DNA of 64,000 nt from Alloascoidea africana (lineage: Eukaryota > Ascomycota > Alloascoideomycetes > Alloascoideales > Alloascoideaceae), in NCBI GenBank assembly GCA_030581615.1, contig JAKTTT010000015.1, forward strand, positions 372,001-436,000, written 5' to 3'. Below, in pieces: positions 20,118-31,665 of this stretch (the first letter of the stretch is position 1; every line of letters starts with the position of its first letter). Under the pieces are notes generated by a model. That model made no database searches. It saw only the letters and a list, made by a program, of their open reading frames with translations, and was not told the origin of the DNA. The translations under genes were made by a program, and so were the position numbers.

Positions 20118-23100
20118 ATGAGCTATCCTACTACACAAGCTACACAGAGCACTGCAGCTCTTGAAAACATGGGAGAAGTGAAGCTGGCTTCAGATAGTTC
20201 ACGGCCTTGGACTAAAAGCCCGTTTTATTCAAGGCCTGGCGATGGTTCTCAACTTCCATCTTCCATAAAGCCCCCGCTCTCTGGTGAAGTTACAATCACG
20301 AATGACCAATCCAAAGATCTAACTACTCTTCCTCCTCTGAAGCTAGCAGGAAAATACATTGACAGTTTCCAGAGCAAAGATGAGAGATATCCTGAACTGG
20401 ACCAGTTAATACAACAGGCTCAGCTCTCAAATTACATATTCTCGCAGTCAACTCCAAACAACCTTGGCCCTCTCAACCCTTTTGAAAAGACACACATTAT
20501 TGATATTCCGGATGAAGTATTTGAACAATACAACCGAACCCAATGTCACACTCAACTTGGACTTTTACCCGAGATTGAACGAGGCTACGCGACCATTGAT
20601 AGCAAGATATTTTTCTGGAAGTATTCAAACAATTCGGATTATTACTCATTTGAAGCGATTCAGCATACAATTCTTTCAGTGAAACTGGTAAAACCCAAAC
20701 CACAGACGTTTATCGACTCTGTGAGCCATGTTTTACTGGTCACAACTCCCTATGACATCTACATTCTTGCACTGTCCTACAAAGATGGCGTTCTGGAGAT
20801 ATATGATACGGAAATGGTTGTTTCCATCCGTGGTATTAGCGTCGATAATCTAGTCTCAAGCGACAAAACGGGGAGAATTTATTTCTCTGGGGCTGATGGG
20901 ATTAACATTTGGGAGCTACAGTATTCAAACTCAGAATCGTGGTTTAGAGGAAAATGTGGTAAAATTTGCAGAACGCGAAGTCGGCTTTCTTCGTTAGCTC
21001 CAAGTGGATCTTTACTTTCATTAGTACCTGGCAGTGGCATTGCTACAAGCATGGTAAGTTCAATGTTTACCCCCGAGTTGCCTGAAACTATTGTGGAAAT
21101 GACGTTGGACGATTCACGCCAATTGCTCTACACACTCTCGACAAAATCCACTATACGCGCGTACTTTGTCCAAAGCGATGGCTCGTTGCAACTGTCTATC
21201 GAATACTCCTATCCAATGATAGCGTCTCACCTTCAAATGATAAATGCCTCGACCAAATTGCTAGATGCAAAGAAGAAGGTCAAGATTGTACATCTACATG
21301 CTGTTCCTAAGCAAGAAAGCAACCAAATTCACCTCATTGCTGTCACCTCCACTGGATGCAGATTGTATATTCGGGCAGTTCGAAGCTTGGGCTTTGGAGC
21401 ATCAGATAGATCCGTGTCACCTCCAACAGTGATGCAGGTTGTGCAAGTTCGCTTCCCTCCCCAAACTGACACGAACGTTCCAGCTCAAGAGTCATCTGTG
21501 TTGTTTGGAACAACAAACAAATCTAAAATATACGCTCCGGGGTACTACTTCGCAGTGATTAATGCAAGCGAGGCAGCCGTACTGGCGCCTAAGGGGAAAA
21601 CAAAAACAGACCAAGACAAATATGAACCTGATAGACTTTTTCTCTCTGCTATAGATTCTGGATTCGTTTTGAATCAGAATGGCCAAGTTCCACCAATGTT
21701 TGTTGAAGAAGCAATCTTCCTAGATGTGGAGGGTTTTATACAGGCAATTGACATTATATCACCACCTTTCATAGCTTCAAACCAACCCATTGGCTATGGC
21801 AATGAATTTGCTGCCCAATACAGCTTGCCCGCAACAATAATATCAGTGTTAACTAGCACAGGAATCCATATTTTCCAAAGGAAACGGCCTGCCGAAGTTT
21901 TCAAATCATATGGCCCCGATATTCGAGGCTTTTACGAGATGTATGGCCGAACTGAGACCTGTTCCACGGCTTTATACGTTGCCTGCAAATCTGGAAGCTC
22001 TCAAGATGAAAAAGAGTTTGCGCGAAAGGTCTTTATTGAACTTGGAGGTAAGGCTCATCTTAATGACGATGCCTTCAGTCTCGACGAAAAATTCCCTGTC
22101 TCTCTAGACAGTGTTCGTTTATCGGGCAGATTTTATGGTTTAGGCACTTATATAAGCCGAATTTCTAAACAGCTGTGGAGCGCACTGATTTTCAAGCAAA
22201 CGACACGATCTAAACAGAAAGATGCAGCAAACTCAACGGAGCCAATAATTGAATCTTTTAATGTCAAGTATCAGAGCATTGAAGATTTGCTAGTGGCCAT
22301 GCACGAGATTGGCGAGTTTTTGGAACAAAACAGACCCTTTATTGATGGTCTCAGTGGTCCTGACCATGTCATAGGAATGGGATCTCGTAGTGATGAAATA
22401 TCGCTCCAGGCAGAACATCGTGCTTTGACATCGTTGGTGAAGCTTATAACTGCTATGAGAGAGGCGCTCTCTTTTTTACTTTTGTTCAGCGAAGAGGGAT
22501 CCCGTATTGGACCGATCACGAATACTAGCGGCGGAGATTCTGGTGCTTCGATGCCCCTGACGTTAAAGAAAGATGGTTCCTTATCTGCTGTTATGAGATA
22601 CGTTCCTTTAGACTTGCAGAAACAGTTGGTGAGTTTAAAGTTTAAAGACTTGTTCACCTCCGAGTCTGGAAATGACCTGGTGAAGGGCTTGGTTGCATCC
22701 ATTGTCAACAAAAACATAAGTGAAGGTGGGTCAGTCGATGTTATTGCCAAAAATTTGCAAGAAAGATGTGGCAGTTTCTGTTCAGCTGGTGATGTCATTA
22801 TATTCAAGGCTATTGAGCATTTGAGAAAGGCTAAAGCTATTGGGTCCAAGGACCCTGATATGAAAGCTAGACATCTGTCAAGTGCTGTTAAATTATATCA
22901 GAAAACTGCATCCACTATAAGTGACGATAATCTCAAATTTGCCATTAACCTTATGATTGAATTGGAGTACTACATGGGCGGAATTGAACTGGCCTTGTCG
23001 ATTGCTTCTGGCATAGACCGCGGTAATGCAGCTTTAGGCTATGTTGCGGACGGAAAGGACTCTAATGATTCTAGAGTAGCCATTTATAACAGACGAATGA

Positions 23101-24323
23101 ACTGCTACCAAACGGTCTTTTCTATTCTTGAGATTATTGGGAAAAAAGCTGTTGATAGTGTAGCTGCACTTGAGACGGTCCCAGTTGGGGACGAGGCTGC
23201 GGCTAAAAATGTGACGCAAACATCAAACATTCGTGATGAAACCTATAGAATAGCGTTTAACAGCAATGACGAGTTGTTCCACTACAGCTTTTACGATTGG
23301 TTTGTCGAGCAGGGTGTCAGCGAAAGGCTTTTAGATATCGAGACTCCCTTCATTCTCTCCTACCTGGATGACAGAAGCAAAACTTCTATTGAGATTGCCG
23401 ATCTATTATGGGTTTACCATAGCAAGCGAGAGAATTATTTCTATGCTGCCCAAGTTCTCTATTCTTTAAGTACGAGCGATTTTGATCTGACTCTGGCCCA
23501 GCGCATAGAGTATCTATCTCGTGCAAATGGATTTTGCAATTGTGTTTGCCCGCCGCCTCTTAGACAGCAAATGTCCCAGCTTGCATCGATGATTCAAGAG
23601 CTCGTGGATGTTGCAAGCATTCAAGATGAAATTCTCCAGAATATATCCAAAGATGCTCGTTTTGAGAGTGAGGAGAAGCGCGAAGAAGCAATGACAGAAC
23701 TTAATGGGAAAATCTTAAACATCAGCGACCTCTTCAACAACTATGCCGACCCCTTGAGTTATTATGAAATATGCCTAATGATTTTTAAAGTTTCTGACTT
23801 TAGGGGGACGGATGAGATTATGAGATGCTGGGAAAAGCTGACACTATCTACCTACACCAACTCTAAGAATTCAGATCAGGACGGCTCTGGTGGATACGGA
23901 TCTTTCGAAGCGGTTGCAAACGTTATCCAAAGACTCGGGCGGTATTTCAGAACTGCGGAGTTTGCATTCCCCGTTGACCAATTGGTCCCACTTTTTGAAT
24001 CGTTTATTCTTGAGAATGATTCGTCTCCCGCTGGCAAGCACGCAGTGCCTCCGGGGTTGGTAGTAGAAACTTTTCTCAATGCAGGTGTTCCTCATGACAT
24101 CTTGTGTCAAGTTCTAAACAACCTGCTGGAGCAACGCGAATATCCGTTTGATGACGAGAGCAATTTACGAAGGTTAGCAAACGATATCGTTTATCTCTGT
24201 GAGCGATGGTGGCAGGATAACAAGGATATTAAGTATATCCTTAGAGTCCAGGATCTGCAGAAGCTGGAAAGCTACGTTGGAAAAGCACAAATTTCAACTC
24301 TGATCAAACGAATTTTTCGATGA
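20118..24323 (+). CDS. NUP170: Inner-ring nucleoporin of the Nup155 family (Nup157/Nup170)
   Basis: The first ATG is at 20118, giving 1,401 aa (S. cerevisiae Nup157 is about 1,391 and Nup170 about 1,502). The N-terminal half fits the seven-bladed propeller of the family, including the conserved RGYATIDSKIFFWKY early on. The C-terminal half is an alpha-solenoid ending in a helical tail. The protein belongs to the inner ring of the nuclear pore and binds Nup53 and membrane nucleoporins. Only one member occurs here, and the sequence alone does not say which S. cerevisiae paralogue it matches; the symbol is a convenience. Confidence 0.92.
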   Translation: MSYPTTQATQSTAALENMGEVKLASDSSRPWTKSPFYSRPGDGSQLPSSIKPPLSGEVTITNDQSKDLTTLPPLKLAGKYIDSFQSKDERYPELDQLIQQAQLSNYIFSQSTPNNLGPLNPFEKTHIIDIPDEVFEQYNRTQCHTQLGLLPEIERGYATIDSKIFFWKYSNNSDYYSFEAIQHTILSVKLVKPKPQTFIDSVSHVLLVTTPYDIYILALSYKDGVLEIYDTEMVVSIRGISVDNLVSSDKTGRIYFSGADGINIWELQYSNSESWFRGKCGKICRTRSRLSSLAPSGSLLSLVPGSGIATSMVSSMFTPELPETIVEMTLDDSRQLLYTLSTKSTIRAYFVQSDGSLQLSIEYSYPMIASHLQMINASTKLLDAKKKVKIVHLHAVPKQESNQIHLIAVTSTGCRLYIRAVRSLGFGASDRSVSPPTVMQVVQVRFPPQTDTNVPAQESSVLFGTTNKSKIYAPGYYFAVINASEAAVLAPKGKTKTDQDKYEPDRLFLSAIDSGFVLNQNGQVPPMFVEEAIFLDVEGFIQAIDIISPPFIASNQPIGYGNEFAAQYSLPATIISVLTSTGIHIFQRKRPAEVFKSYGPDIRGFYEMYGRTETCSTALYVACKSGSSQDEKEFARKVFIELGGKAHLNDDAFSLDEKFPVSLDSVRLSGRFYGLGTYISRISKQLWSALIFKQTTRSKQKDAANSTEPIIESFNVKYQSIEDLLVAMHEIGEFLEQNRPFIDGLSGPDHVIGMGSRSDEISLQAEHRALTSLVKLITAMREALSFLLLFSEEGSRIGPITNTSGGDSGASMPLTLKKDGSLSAVMRYVPLDLQKQLVSLKFKDLFTSESGNDLVKGLVASIVNKNISEGGSVDVIAKNLQERCGSFCSAGDVIIFKAIEHLRKAKAIGSKDPDMKARHLSSAVKLYQKTASTISDDNLKFAINLMIELEYYMGGIELALSIASGIDRGNAALGYVADGKDSNDSRVAIYNRRMNCYQTVFSILEIIGKKAVDSVAALETVPVGDEAAAKNVTQTSNIRDETYRIAFNSNDELFHYSFYDWFVEQGVSERLLDIETPFILSYLDDRSKTSIEIADLLWVYHSKRENYFYAAQVLYSLSTSDFDLTLAQRIEYLSRANGFCNCVCPPPLRQQMSQLASMIQELVDVASIQDEILQNISKDARFESEEKREEAMTELNGKILNISDLFNNYADPLSYYEICLMIFKVSDFRGTDEIMRCWEKLTLSTYTNSKNSDQDGSGGYGSFEAVANVIQRLGRYFRTAEFAFPVDQLVPLFESFILENDSSPAGKHAVPPGLVVETFLNAGVPHDILCQVLNNLLEQREYPFDDESNLRRLANDIVYLCERWWQDNKDIKYILRVQDLQKLESYVGKAQISTLIKRIFR

Positions 24324-24434
24324 CTTGTGTCTCTGGAATATATAGAGAATGCTAGTAACTTGAACAGATATAAAAGCAAATAATAGAATCTTCATGGTAC
24401 GCGACTGGCGTGGGTCTTTGGATTTTTTTTCCAG

Positions 24435-24467
24435 ATGGCTTCCTCCGTACATCCTCTCTTCCACTAG
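24435..24467 (+). promoter_or_regulatory. Short upstream ORF before the FN3 membrane protein
   Basis: A ten-codon frame (MASSVHPLFH) with its own stop ends 44 bp before the start chosen for the next gene and is in another frame. If it is in the transcript leader it could lower translation. A pyrimidine tract ending in CCAG directly precedes it, so a leader intron is also possible. Confidence 0.25.
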
Positions 24468-24511
24468 CTTCTTTTCGCCGGCGCATTTCTTCACCAAGCG
24501 AGTTAAGCCTG

Positions 24512-27500
24512 ATGATGGTAGGCTCTCTGTTAGCGGCTGCTCTCGCCATTCTCTGGCTGGTGCATAGGGTGTCATCCCTTCTCAAGATATCAGTGCCTAC
24601 CCTGATACACTCCCTAGGAATAGAGGTCCCTCTTACCCCAGTGGTCTCTGTTGACGCAGTCACATCAAGCTCAATAGCTTTACACTGGGATACACCAAAA
24701 AAAGCAGGCTCAGTTGCACGCTACAGTGTGCTTTTAAATGGACTACAGGGTAGGTTACGCAAAGTTGTTAACTCTCTTTTCTGTATTGTTTTGTTTTTGT
24801 GTATGGGTTCTAATTTGTTATTCTAGCGGGCTTGCTGGATGGTTCGGAGGTATCTTTGTCGCTTTACAATCTCAAACCTGATACAAGGTACCAGATAGAC
24901 CTCATTGCTGTAAGTTCATGAACATTTTGGTTTTTTGAAGATATCTTCTAATTGGCCATGTCTTAGATTAATGCGGGCAACTTTAGATCGAAAAGTTGTG
25001 TCTTGCGATTTCACACGAGGACTGATACAGATCCTGTATTGGATTCTAAATCTTCACCTTCAAATCTGGCGCTAATTTCGTTGTCCCAGCAAGATCCAGA
25101 AGCCGTCCTTGCTCTGCTAATGCGAGCTCATCTTCAACCACCATTCGATGACAATGCAGAGTTATCAGCAAAAGATTCGTTCATTTTCAGTTCTGGCGCT
25201 CCTCAAAATACCAATAGCTTACTCACGGTCCCATCCACCACGACAAGATTAAGACAAAGAGCCAATAGTAGCCTCCGAGTTAATGATACCTTTAGCGGCA
25301 TGAAATACGAAGGCGATGAAGACCAATCTGAAGTTGAAGAGTATAGAGACAAGTTGGAAGCTGTTCAGCAGGAATTAAAACAAGTAATAAACCAACAGAT
25401 ACATGCTGAAAAGGTTTTTGTTGATCTAAGAGATAGTCTAACTTTGGACAGGGATAAGCTGAGAGAACAGAAGAAAGCGGAGGATGCAAACCGTCAATCT
25501 TCAAAACAGCAAGTGAAACTTTGGGATGAAACAAGATTCCAGGCTGAAGCCAAGAAAAACACTGCGTCTGGCAAGTTAAGCGAGAAAAAGGATACAGTTA
25601 AAAAAATGCAAGATGAAATCGAAAAATGGAAAGCCTTGAGCGAGAAGGCTCAAAAAAGAATGGAAGATATCATTGAGTTGAAGGAGAAAGCAGAACTCGA
25701 CACAGCTACATTAATTTCCGACCTAAAAACGAAAACCTCCGAGACGCAATCTGAGATCAGCAATATTGAAGATACCAATAAAGGGCTGTCCCACAGAAAG
25801 AAGCGGCTTGATCATGCTAAAAATTCAGCCATCAAAATTTTGGATAATATTTCCAAAAACACCGATCACCAGACAGGAGTAGCAAAAGAAAACAGTATTC
25901 AATCGTTGAAGGATTTAGATAAGATCCCTGATGATTGGATGAATCCACTGCTACAGAATTTACAGGAAGATATAGATCTTGAAAACGAATGGTTAAAGCA
26001 ACAAGAAGCAGACTGCGCACATTGCCGAGAGGCGTCCGAACAGTTAGAGGTGGCAGTTGATGAGAACACGAAAGCTAAACAGACGTATAATCAGCTGTAT
26101 CACAAGGCTAAAAGTGAAATAAGCCTCTCTCGTGATGCTGCCAAGAAAGCAATGGCAAGCATAGGCAACAGTTTTAATAGTCTCGTATCGTCAACAACAA
26201 CAAATATCAACCCAAACGGTAGCAACAATTTTTTTTCAAGAGACAAGCTTTTTGGAGCAAGAGGGCGGACACTTTCTATTCCACAACCTCCGTTATCACA
26301 ACATTCTCAAAATGATCTCCGTCAAAGTGGCTTTACGATTCATGCTTTGAATAAAAACAACAAGAGCTTAGGCTCTATTTCCTCGGCTGATATAGCCGCT
26401 GCAAATGATATTTATACTATCCCATCATTTTATGCCCCATCTGCTCAGTCAAGTACAGGAAACTTGGCTGTTTTAGGACAAGGATATAGTCCTATTCAGT
26501 CTTCAGTACCATCTCTCCACCATCATTTTTCGGAGGAAGCAATCCATCCCCACAGAAAATCAACTGACATCCAACTACCATCGCAAATGTCACAGCTGAG
26601 TCGTCCAATGGAAGACAATTCCCTGAACCGGTCGGTAGACATGCTCCTACCGTCAAGTCTTATACATTCGGAAGACTTATCTGAATCCATGCTCTCTGAA
26701 ATGAAAGATTCACACTCTGGATATAATGATCCAGCATCCAATAAAAGTATCAGAATCGGCTTCCCCTCATCTCCACATTACCCGTCTTCGATTACAAGCT
26801 CTGCAAATCTTGGCTTGTTCCAGACTGAAGATGTGTTGAACATGAACATCACTGATTCTTCTTTTAGCGGCATAAGCGGTGCAAATGATGTCCGATCTGT
26901 TACATCTGCACCCAGAAACTCTGTGGAAAGCAACAGTGTTTTCCGAAGTCGTTCTTTTCTCAATGACGTTAGCCTCACTTCATCGTTCTTGCCTGAACCA
27001 AATGGCTCTAATACCAATGGAAACGGTGATTTATTGTCTCAATTTCGGAATGTTGGCAGCGGGACTGGCTTATTAGCGAATAGTTCCCCTAACAGTGTCA
27101 AGTCGGATGTGCTACCTTTTCCAGGTGACACTGGCTTAAATGCGGCGACTAGAGAACACACAGCGAGCAGTAGGTTTTCTAGCATGCTGGGGCTTGGAAG
27201 AATGCGAAATGCCAGACATAGTAACAATAACCCCAATGACAATGATCTAGCACCAACTGGGCCAATGACTACAGAAGACCACAAAAGCAGGCGTAGCGGA
27301 AGCAGATTTGATTTCAAAAAGTACAATCCAACAAAAGCACTCGATCATCGAAGCAGCTTTGGAACATCATTAGTTACTCCTGATCCCAGTTCACTATTTA
27401 ATGATATGAATGAACGAACAAGAAGTGGGAGCTATTCTGACGCTTTCAGTGCTGCTAGACTGCGATATGGCGTCGCAGGAACTTCACAAACCTCCGTTTT

Positions 27501-28650
27501 AGACCCTACTTTGGACATTTGGAATAATAACAATGTCTCATTTGATCGAAAGTTTGGAATTGAAACAGAAGCAATACCCACCACAAGAAACGCCCACCAC
27601 AATAGCATAAGCCTGCTGGCTTCAATTGATCCACCTTCTACATCGTCACTTTTCCCCAACCTGTTTAGCAATCTGCCTTCTACCGCACCTTCTGAAGCAT
27701 ACCCCCCACCTCAAGGGGATCTTTCCCATTCATCTAGTTGGTTTTCTAAAGGCAATAACAGTCAAATGAAAACTTCGACTCTTGAAAAGGAGAAGGAATT
27801 GCAGGCTTCCCAGGATGAGCGCTACAGGTCAACCGATCTGCTAACAGATGCTCCAAATATCAACGTTAATCCCAAGCCGTCAATAGAGTCTGATGGGGAT
27901 ATAAACAACAAGTCTCATTCAATGGGTCACTCCTCAAAGCCGAGTCTCAATTCTTCTGTATCGGAAGAAATTGGCTTGCTTCCAGCAACTATGCCTGTTT
28001 CTACATCATCCAGTGACGCCACAGGTGGAAACGGATCTGCATACGGATCTGGCGGCTCTGCAAGTGGTTCAGCTGCTGCTTTGGAGTTGCAGAGAACAAC
28101 AACTCCAAAGAAGCTTCGGGGTAACTCTTCAGCTTCAAGCAGTCCGCTTTTCTTTAAGAAAGGCTTTTTTTCATTTTCGTCTTCTACCAGCTTGAAGAAT
28201 GGATCTGGTAAAAATGGAGGTCCTGCTCCTTCGCCTACTCGAGATGACGCGCCTGTGAATTTGACGGATGAAGAAAGACAAATCTATTCCAATATGGATT
28301 ATCTCAGTGATGATCACCATGAAGGGGATTTTCATGACTTGTCACAGCAAGAAACAGGTCATGAAAGCAGCACTAGCGATACTGGATCTGGTAAATCTTC
28401 GATTTTTCAGAAAGGCATGCGGTCGTTTAGTCTTTCCAGGAAATCAAGTTCCTCAAAATTTAAATCAATGAAAAGCATTTTTAGGAAAAGCGACCAAAAA
28501 GCTGGTGGGGATGATCGTGGCACTATTAGTGAAGATGAACGCGAAGATGATGATGAAAGTAGCGACAGAATAGATCTAGGTGACCAAGAATCAGGAGTTG
28601 ATTTAAATACTAGAGTTGGAATTGATTCTGTTGACAACTTAGGAAAATGA
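24512..28650 (+). CDS. Signal-anchored protein with a fibronectin type III domain and coiled coil, three exons
   Basis: Exons are 24512-24749, 24827-24909 and 24967-28650, encoding 1,334 aa. The start MMVGSLLAAALAILWLVHRV is a probable signal anchor. Splicing CAGG|GTAGGT to TTCTAG|CGGG, and GCT|GTAAGT to CTTAG|ATT, joins three fragments into one fibronectin type III fold (about 40-125): VTSSSIALHWDTP, VSLSLYNLKPDTRYQIDLIA, NAGNFRSKSCVLRFHT. A long coiled coil follows (about 225-505). The remainder is low-complexity and Ser/Asn-rich, with FFKKGFFSFSSS-like basic patches near the end. I recognise the architecture from fungal membrane proteins but not a named S. cerevisiae counterpart. The downstream frame alone starts at TTG and cannot be the whole gene. 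Function is unknown; an ER- or membrane-tethered scaffold is a guess. Confidence 0.8.
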
Positions 28651-28989
28651 GGAAAAGCTAGCAAGTGATCTAATCACCCCAAATGCTATGACCAATAATA
28701 TAGTAGCAAACATCAGCTATTGACATACTCTAGGTTCATCAATAAATTATCTATTAGAACAGTTGGCAGTATTGACTATGTCGTCAAATACTACCGACAT
28801 GTTTTATGAAAGGCAAAAACTGGTACATGTTCCATCCTCTAACTACTACACTAATTTGATTCCGGTCTAGCAACAATCTTCATTTCTCCACGCATAAATT
28901 ATGATTAATGTACAACTGTACATTTTTTTTGAAGATGCAATTAAAAAAAATTCATGATACACCCTAAACATCTCTAATCTACAAAGATC
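28651..28989. other. Convergent intergenic region
   Basis: This spacer lies between the 3' ends of the FN3 gene (+) and ANP1 (-). It is AT-rich with A/T runs near 28925-28950, consistent with polyadenylation signals for both. Nothing else was seen. Confidence 0.5.
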
Positions 28990-30273
28990 TCAAGTCCAAT
29001 CTAGCCTTATATTTCGGGAACCTACAAACCCTTTTATCCTACTTTTCTCCATAGACCAGTCCTCGTTCATGTCGTCAAAACACCTCTCCCAAGATATCTC
29101 GTAAAGATTCTTCTCCATCGCTTCCTTCCTTTCTCGCTCCTCCCCCTCGGCAAGCCATGCCATGTGCTCTAAATCTTCCAAAGAAGGCTCGTAGATGTGC
29201 CATATTGTGTAGTGAGGCAATCCGAAAACGGAAAGACCCATTGCTTTGCATATTTTTCCGAACCCCTCGGTTTCTGCGTGATTGCGGAAGGAAAATGCAG
29301 GGAAGTGTGCACCGTATCTGAAGGTTCTTGCCCGAGATAAAATGGAAACACCGCCAACACCATCAAGTTCATACTCCATTTCAGGATCGCCATATGGATC
29401 TCGAAGATAGGCAAGGTGAGGCCTCCAGGTGCTGTATTCTGGATATCCTTCCACGATTACTTCGTCTTCGTTCATTGTTGTGGCCAGCTCGATTGCAGAG
29501 GCACTTTCTCTCCACGAGTTAAGATCATACGGCTGCTCGTTTCCCAGCCAGACTGGAAGCGGCCTCCAGACGTTTGGCACGATTACATCTTTTCCATGGT
29601 GCATTAGGTCCTCTATGATTGTCGCCGGAATATTCTCGACGTCAATATCTCTCCAATAAACCCATGAGTGGTCAGGCCGTAGCGCTACGCTCCAAAGCCA
29701 ATTTCTTGCCCTTGCCATCAGCTTTCGTCTGGATCCTTGAGCGCCAAAACTGTGTCTATCGGAAAAGGACTGGCCAACTTGTGGACCAAAGTCTTTTTCG
29801 AATATTTCTATTCTCCCAAACCTCATCGTCTGGTCAGTATCCTTTTCGAGTTCAGCTAGATGCCGTTTCAGGCTCACGACAGTATCATCAGTTGTATCAG
29901 ATACCAAAAACGCCAGGTCTATCAGATTGTGGGGATAAGTGAGGTTTTTCATATGCCCAAAAAATAATTGCAGATGATCTGTAGCGTCTCGTAAAGGAAG
30001 ACAGAATAGAACTCTTTCATTCTTGTCCCACCCATCATCTGAACCATGATAACTTCCCAAGTCGTAATATTCAACGCCTGGAATAGCATTAAAAAGAGAT
30101 TTATAATTTTTGGACCGTGAAAAATTTATTATTGACATAAAAAGACCATATTCGCCGATGCTGGTGTGTTGTCTTAGGTAGAACAACAGTGGAATGAGGA
30201 TTACTAGAAGAACCAACGTGTAAGTTCGTGATATGTAGGGTCTCTTCGGTCTCCTAGAGTGGGCACCACACAT
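28990..30273 (-). CDS. ANP1: Anp1-type alpha-1,6-mannosyltransferase subunit (GT62 family)
   Basis: Anp1 is a subunit of the cis-Golgi M-Pol II complex that extends the outer-chain mannose backbone of N-glycans. The protein is 427 aa from the ATG at 30273. It is type II: a short basic cytosolic tail, then one membrane helix (about 18-35), then the lumenal domain. Family blocks are strong: RVLFCLPLRDATDHL, NLTYPHNLIDLAFLVSD, SFSDRHSFGAQGSRRKL, VYWRDIDVENIPATI (with the DxD-like motif) and VIVPNVWRPLP. An alternative start exists: an exon at 30329-30387 (MSVPYIPYQ) spliced over 30254-30328 (GTTAGT donor, CTAAC branch, CTCTAG acceptor) stays in frame and gives 440 aa. The sequence does not decide between them. 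Confidence 0.94.
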   Translation of the reverse strand: MCGAHSRRPKRPYISRTYTLVLLVILIPLLFYLRQHTSIGEYGLFMSIINFSRSKNYKSLFNAIPGVEYYDLGSYHGSDDGWDKNERVLFCLPLRDATDHLQLFFGHMKNLTYPHNLIDLAFLVSDTTDDTVVSLKRHLAELEKDTDQTMRFGRIEIFEKDFGPQVGQSFSDRHSFGAQGSRRKLMARARNWLWSVALRPDHSWVYWRDIDVENIPATIIEDLMHHGKDVIVPNVWRPLPVWLGNEQPYDLNSWRESASAIELATTMNEDEVIVEGYPEYSTWRPHLAYLRDPYGDPEMEYELDGVGGVSILSRARTFRYGAHFPAFSFRNHAETEGFGKICKAMGLSVFGLPHYTIWHIYEPSLEDLEHMAWLAEGEERERKEAMEKNLYEISWERCFDDMNEDWSMEKSRIKGFVGSRNIRLDWT

Positions 30274-30903
30274 TTACGTCTTTGTTAGTTCAGAAAAAGC
30301 CAAAATCTAAAGGTAGTGCTTTACTAACCTTGATTTTCTATATGATTGAGGTATCAGATCCTGATATGGAATATATGGGACACTCATTTTCAAGCAGGAG
30401 AGAAAGAGAAAGAGAACAAGAGGTTGGAAGCGCAATGCAATAAGACAAATCTAGTCTTGTGGATGAATATGTTTTAAGTTCATCACTGGAGATTGAGCAT
30501 GTGCTAATACGGAAATAAAGATGCTTCTTTTGTTTTTCCCGAAGAACACCTATTAGAAGATTATCTAGAGATTGCAATCACTTTGAGGGCGGTCAATAAA
30601 GAGATGAGGACTAGAAATGGCATCTCAAGTGCTTCACGCTTGGATCTAAGCAACAGAAGCCATACTTTTGGTTCCTTTTTTCTAATAACAAACAAGCAAA
30701 CAGCAAATGACCGCTATGGGTTGACTTGCAGCGTGTGCTACATTATCTACCCGACAGAGTGTTTGCTGAGCTTTTATCACAATCAAGAGATGAGGGAAAA
30801 AGTGCGAGGGGTGTATTCCCAGGGTTTGGTTCCTACTTTCATTAGGCTGTCTTCTACAAGTGAGAACGGCATGTGAATCATAACTGGTTTCATGTTTCAA
30901 CAA
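30274..30903. other. Intergenic: ANP1 promoter and FUN14-like 3' end
   Basis: This 630-bp region lies between two minus-strand genes. Apart from the possible alternative first exon of ANP1 at 30329-30387, I see no gene. A plus-strand frame at 30583-30876 starts with TTG and resembles nothing I know. Confidence 0.45.
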
Positions 30904-31665
30904 TCAAGTATTGAAGTAAGCTATAATGTAAGAGGAAATAAAACTGAATTTAAAGCTGGGTTCTTCAAAAAGTAGTCTTTTAATGTCAATTCGTCTTGCT
31001 CCAACAGTAACCATTCGCGAAAAAGGGATTCTAATAAATCCCCTACTTGCCAGAAACTGTAAAATCAAATAGGTTGAAAGAGTAGCAAAATACAAAATAC
31101 CACTCAGTTTCGCTGTCAAGATCCCAAGGAATAAGCCTCCAAAGCTTCCATAAGCCAATTGCTCATAGTTCAGCTTTCCGCCAAACCTTGTCTTCTTGGT
31201 CGATTGAAGTTTCGCTTGCTCTTCAGCATAGACCTCACGGGCACCTGCTGCTGCATCATTCAATGTTCCAAGACCCAAAGAAGACAGGCCGGTGGCATCT
31301 GAATCGTTCAGGATTAGCGACTTGTTCTGAATGAGAAAACCATAACCACAAAGTCCAATTAAAATTCCAAGATTGATCGATGATCTTTGATACCTTGTTC
31401 CTTTCGAGTGACAAGGTATGCCTCTTAGAATGCCTTGGGTTTGCTTAAAAGGAGCCCAATAACTGTGCCTACAGGTTCCGCTTATCCTAAGATTTTTCGA
31501 CAGTTTTGGCGATTGTAATGGTGTTGCGACGAAGGATCTCCAGAAGCTCTTTGAGCTGGAGCTAGCGAGCCGAGGTGCAATGGTGCCTGGCGCCCACAAT
31601 GATAGAGACATCAACCGGGAACCCAGAATTGTAGAATTGAGTTTAATACTCGGCCTGAAAAGCAT
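30904..31665 (-). CDS. FUN14: FUN14-domain mitochondrial outer-membrane protein
   Basis: The C-terminal 110 residues match the FUN14/FUNDC family: KLNYEQLAYGSFGGLFLGIL, then hydrophobic helices and RGFIRIPFSR. In animals FUNDC1 is a mitophagy receptor; the yeast protein is less studied. I start it at the ATG at 31665 (MLFRPSIKLNS), giving 253 aa. A farther in-frame ATG at 31824 would give 306 aa but begins only 38 bp after the RPA190 stop, leaving almost no room for a promoter. The N-terminal stretch is basic and Ser-rich, like a presequence. Another hydrophobic segment lies mid-protein (INLGILIGLCGYGFLI). Confidence 0.82.
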   Translation of the reverse strand: MLFRPSIKLNSTILGSRLMSLSLWAPGTIAPRLASSSSKSFWRSFVATPLQSPKLSKNLRISGTCRHSYWAPFKQTQGILRGIPCHSKGTRYQRSSINLGILIGLCGYGFLIQNKSLILNDSDATGLSSLGLGTLNDAAAGAREVYAEEQAKLQSTKKTRFGGKLNYEQLAYGSFGGLFLGILTAKLSGILYFATLSTYLILQFLASRGFIRIPFSRMVTVGARRIDIKRLLFEEPSFKFSFISSYIIAYFNT

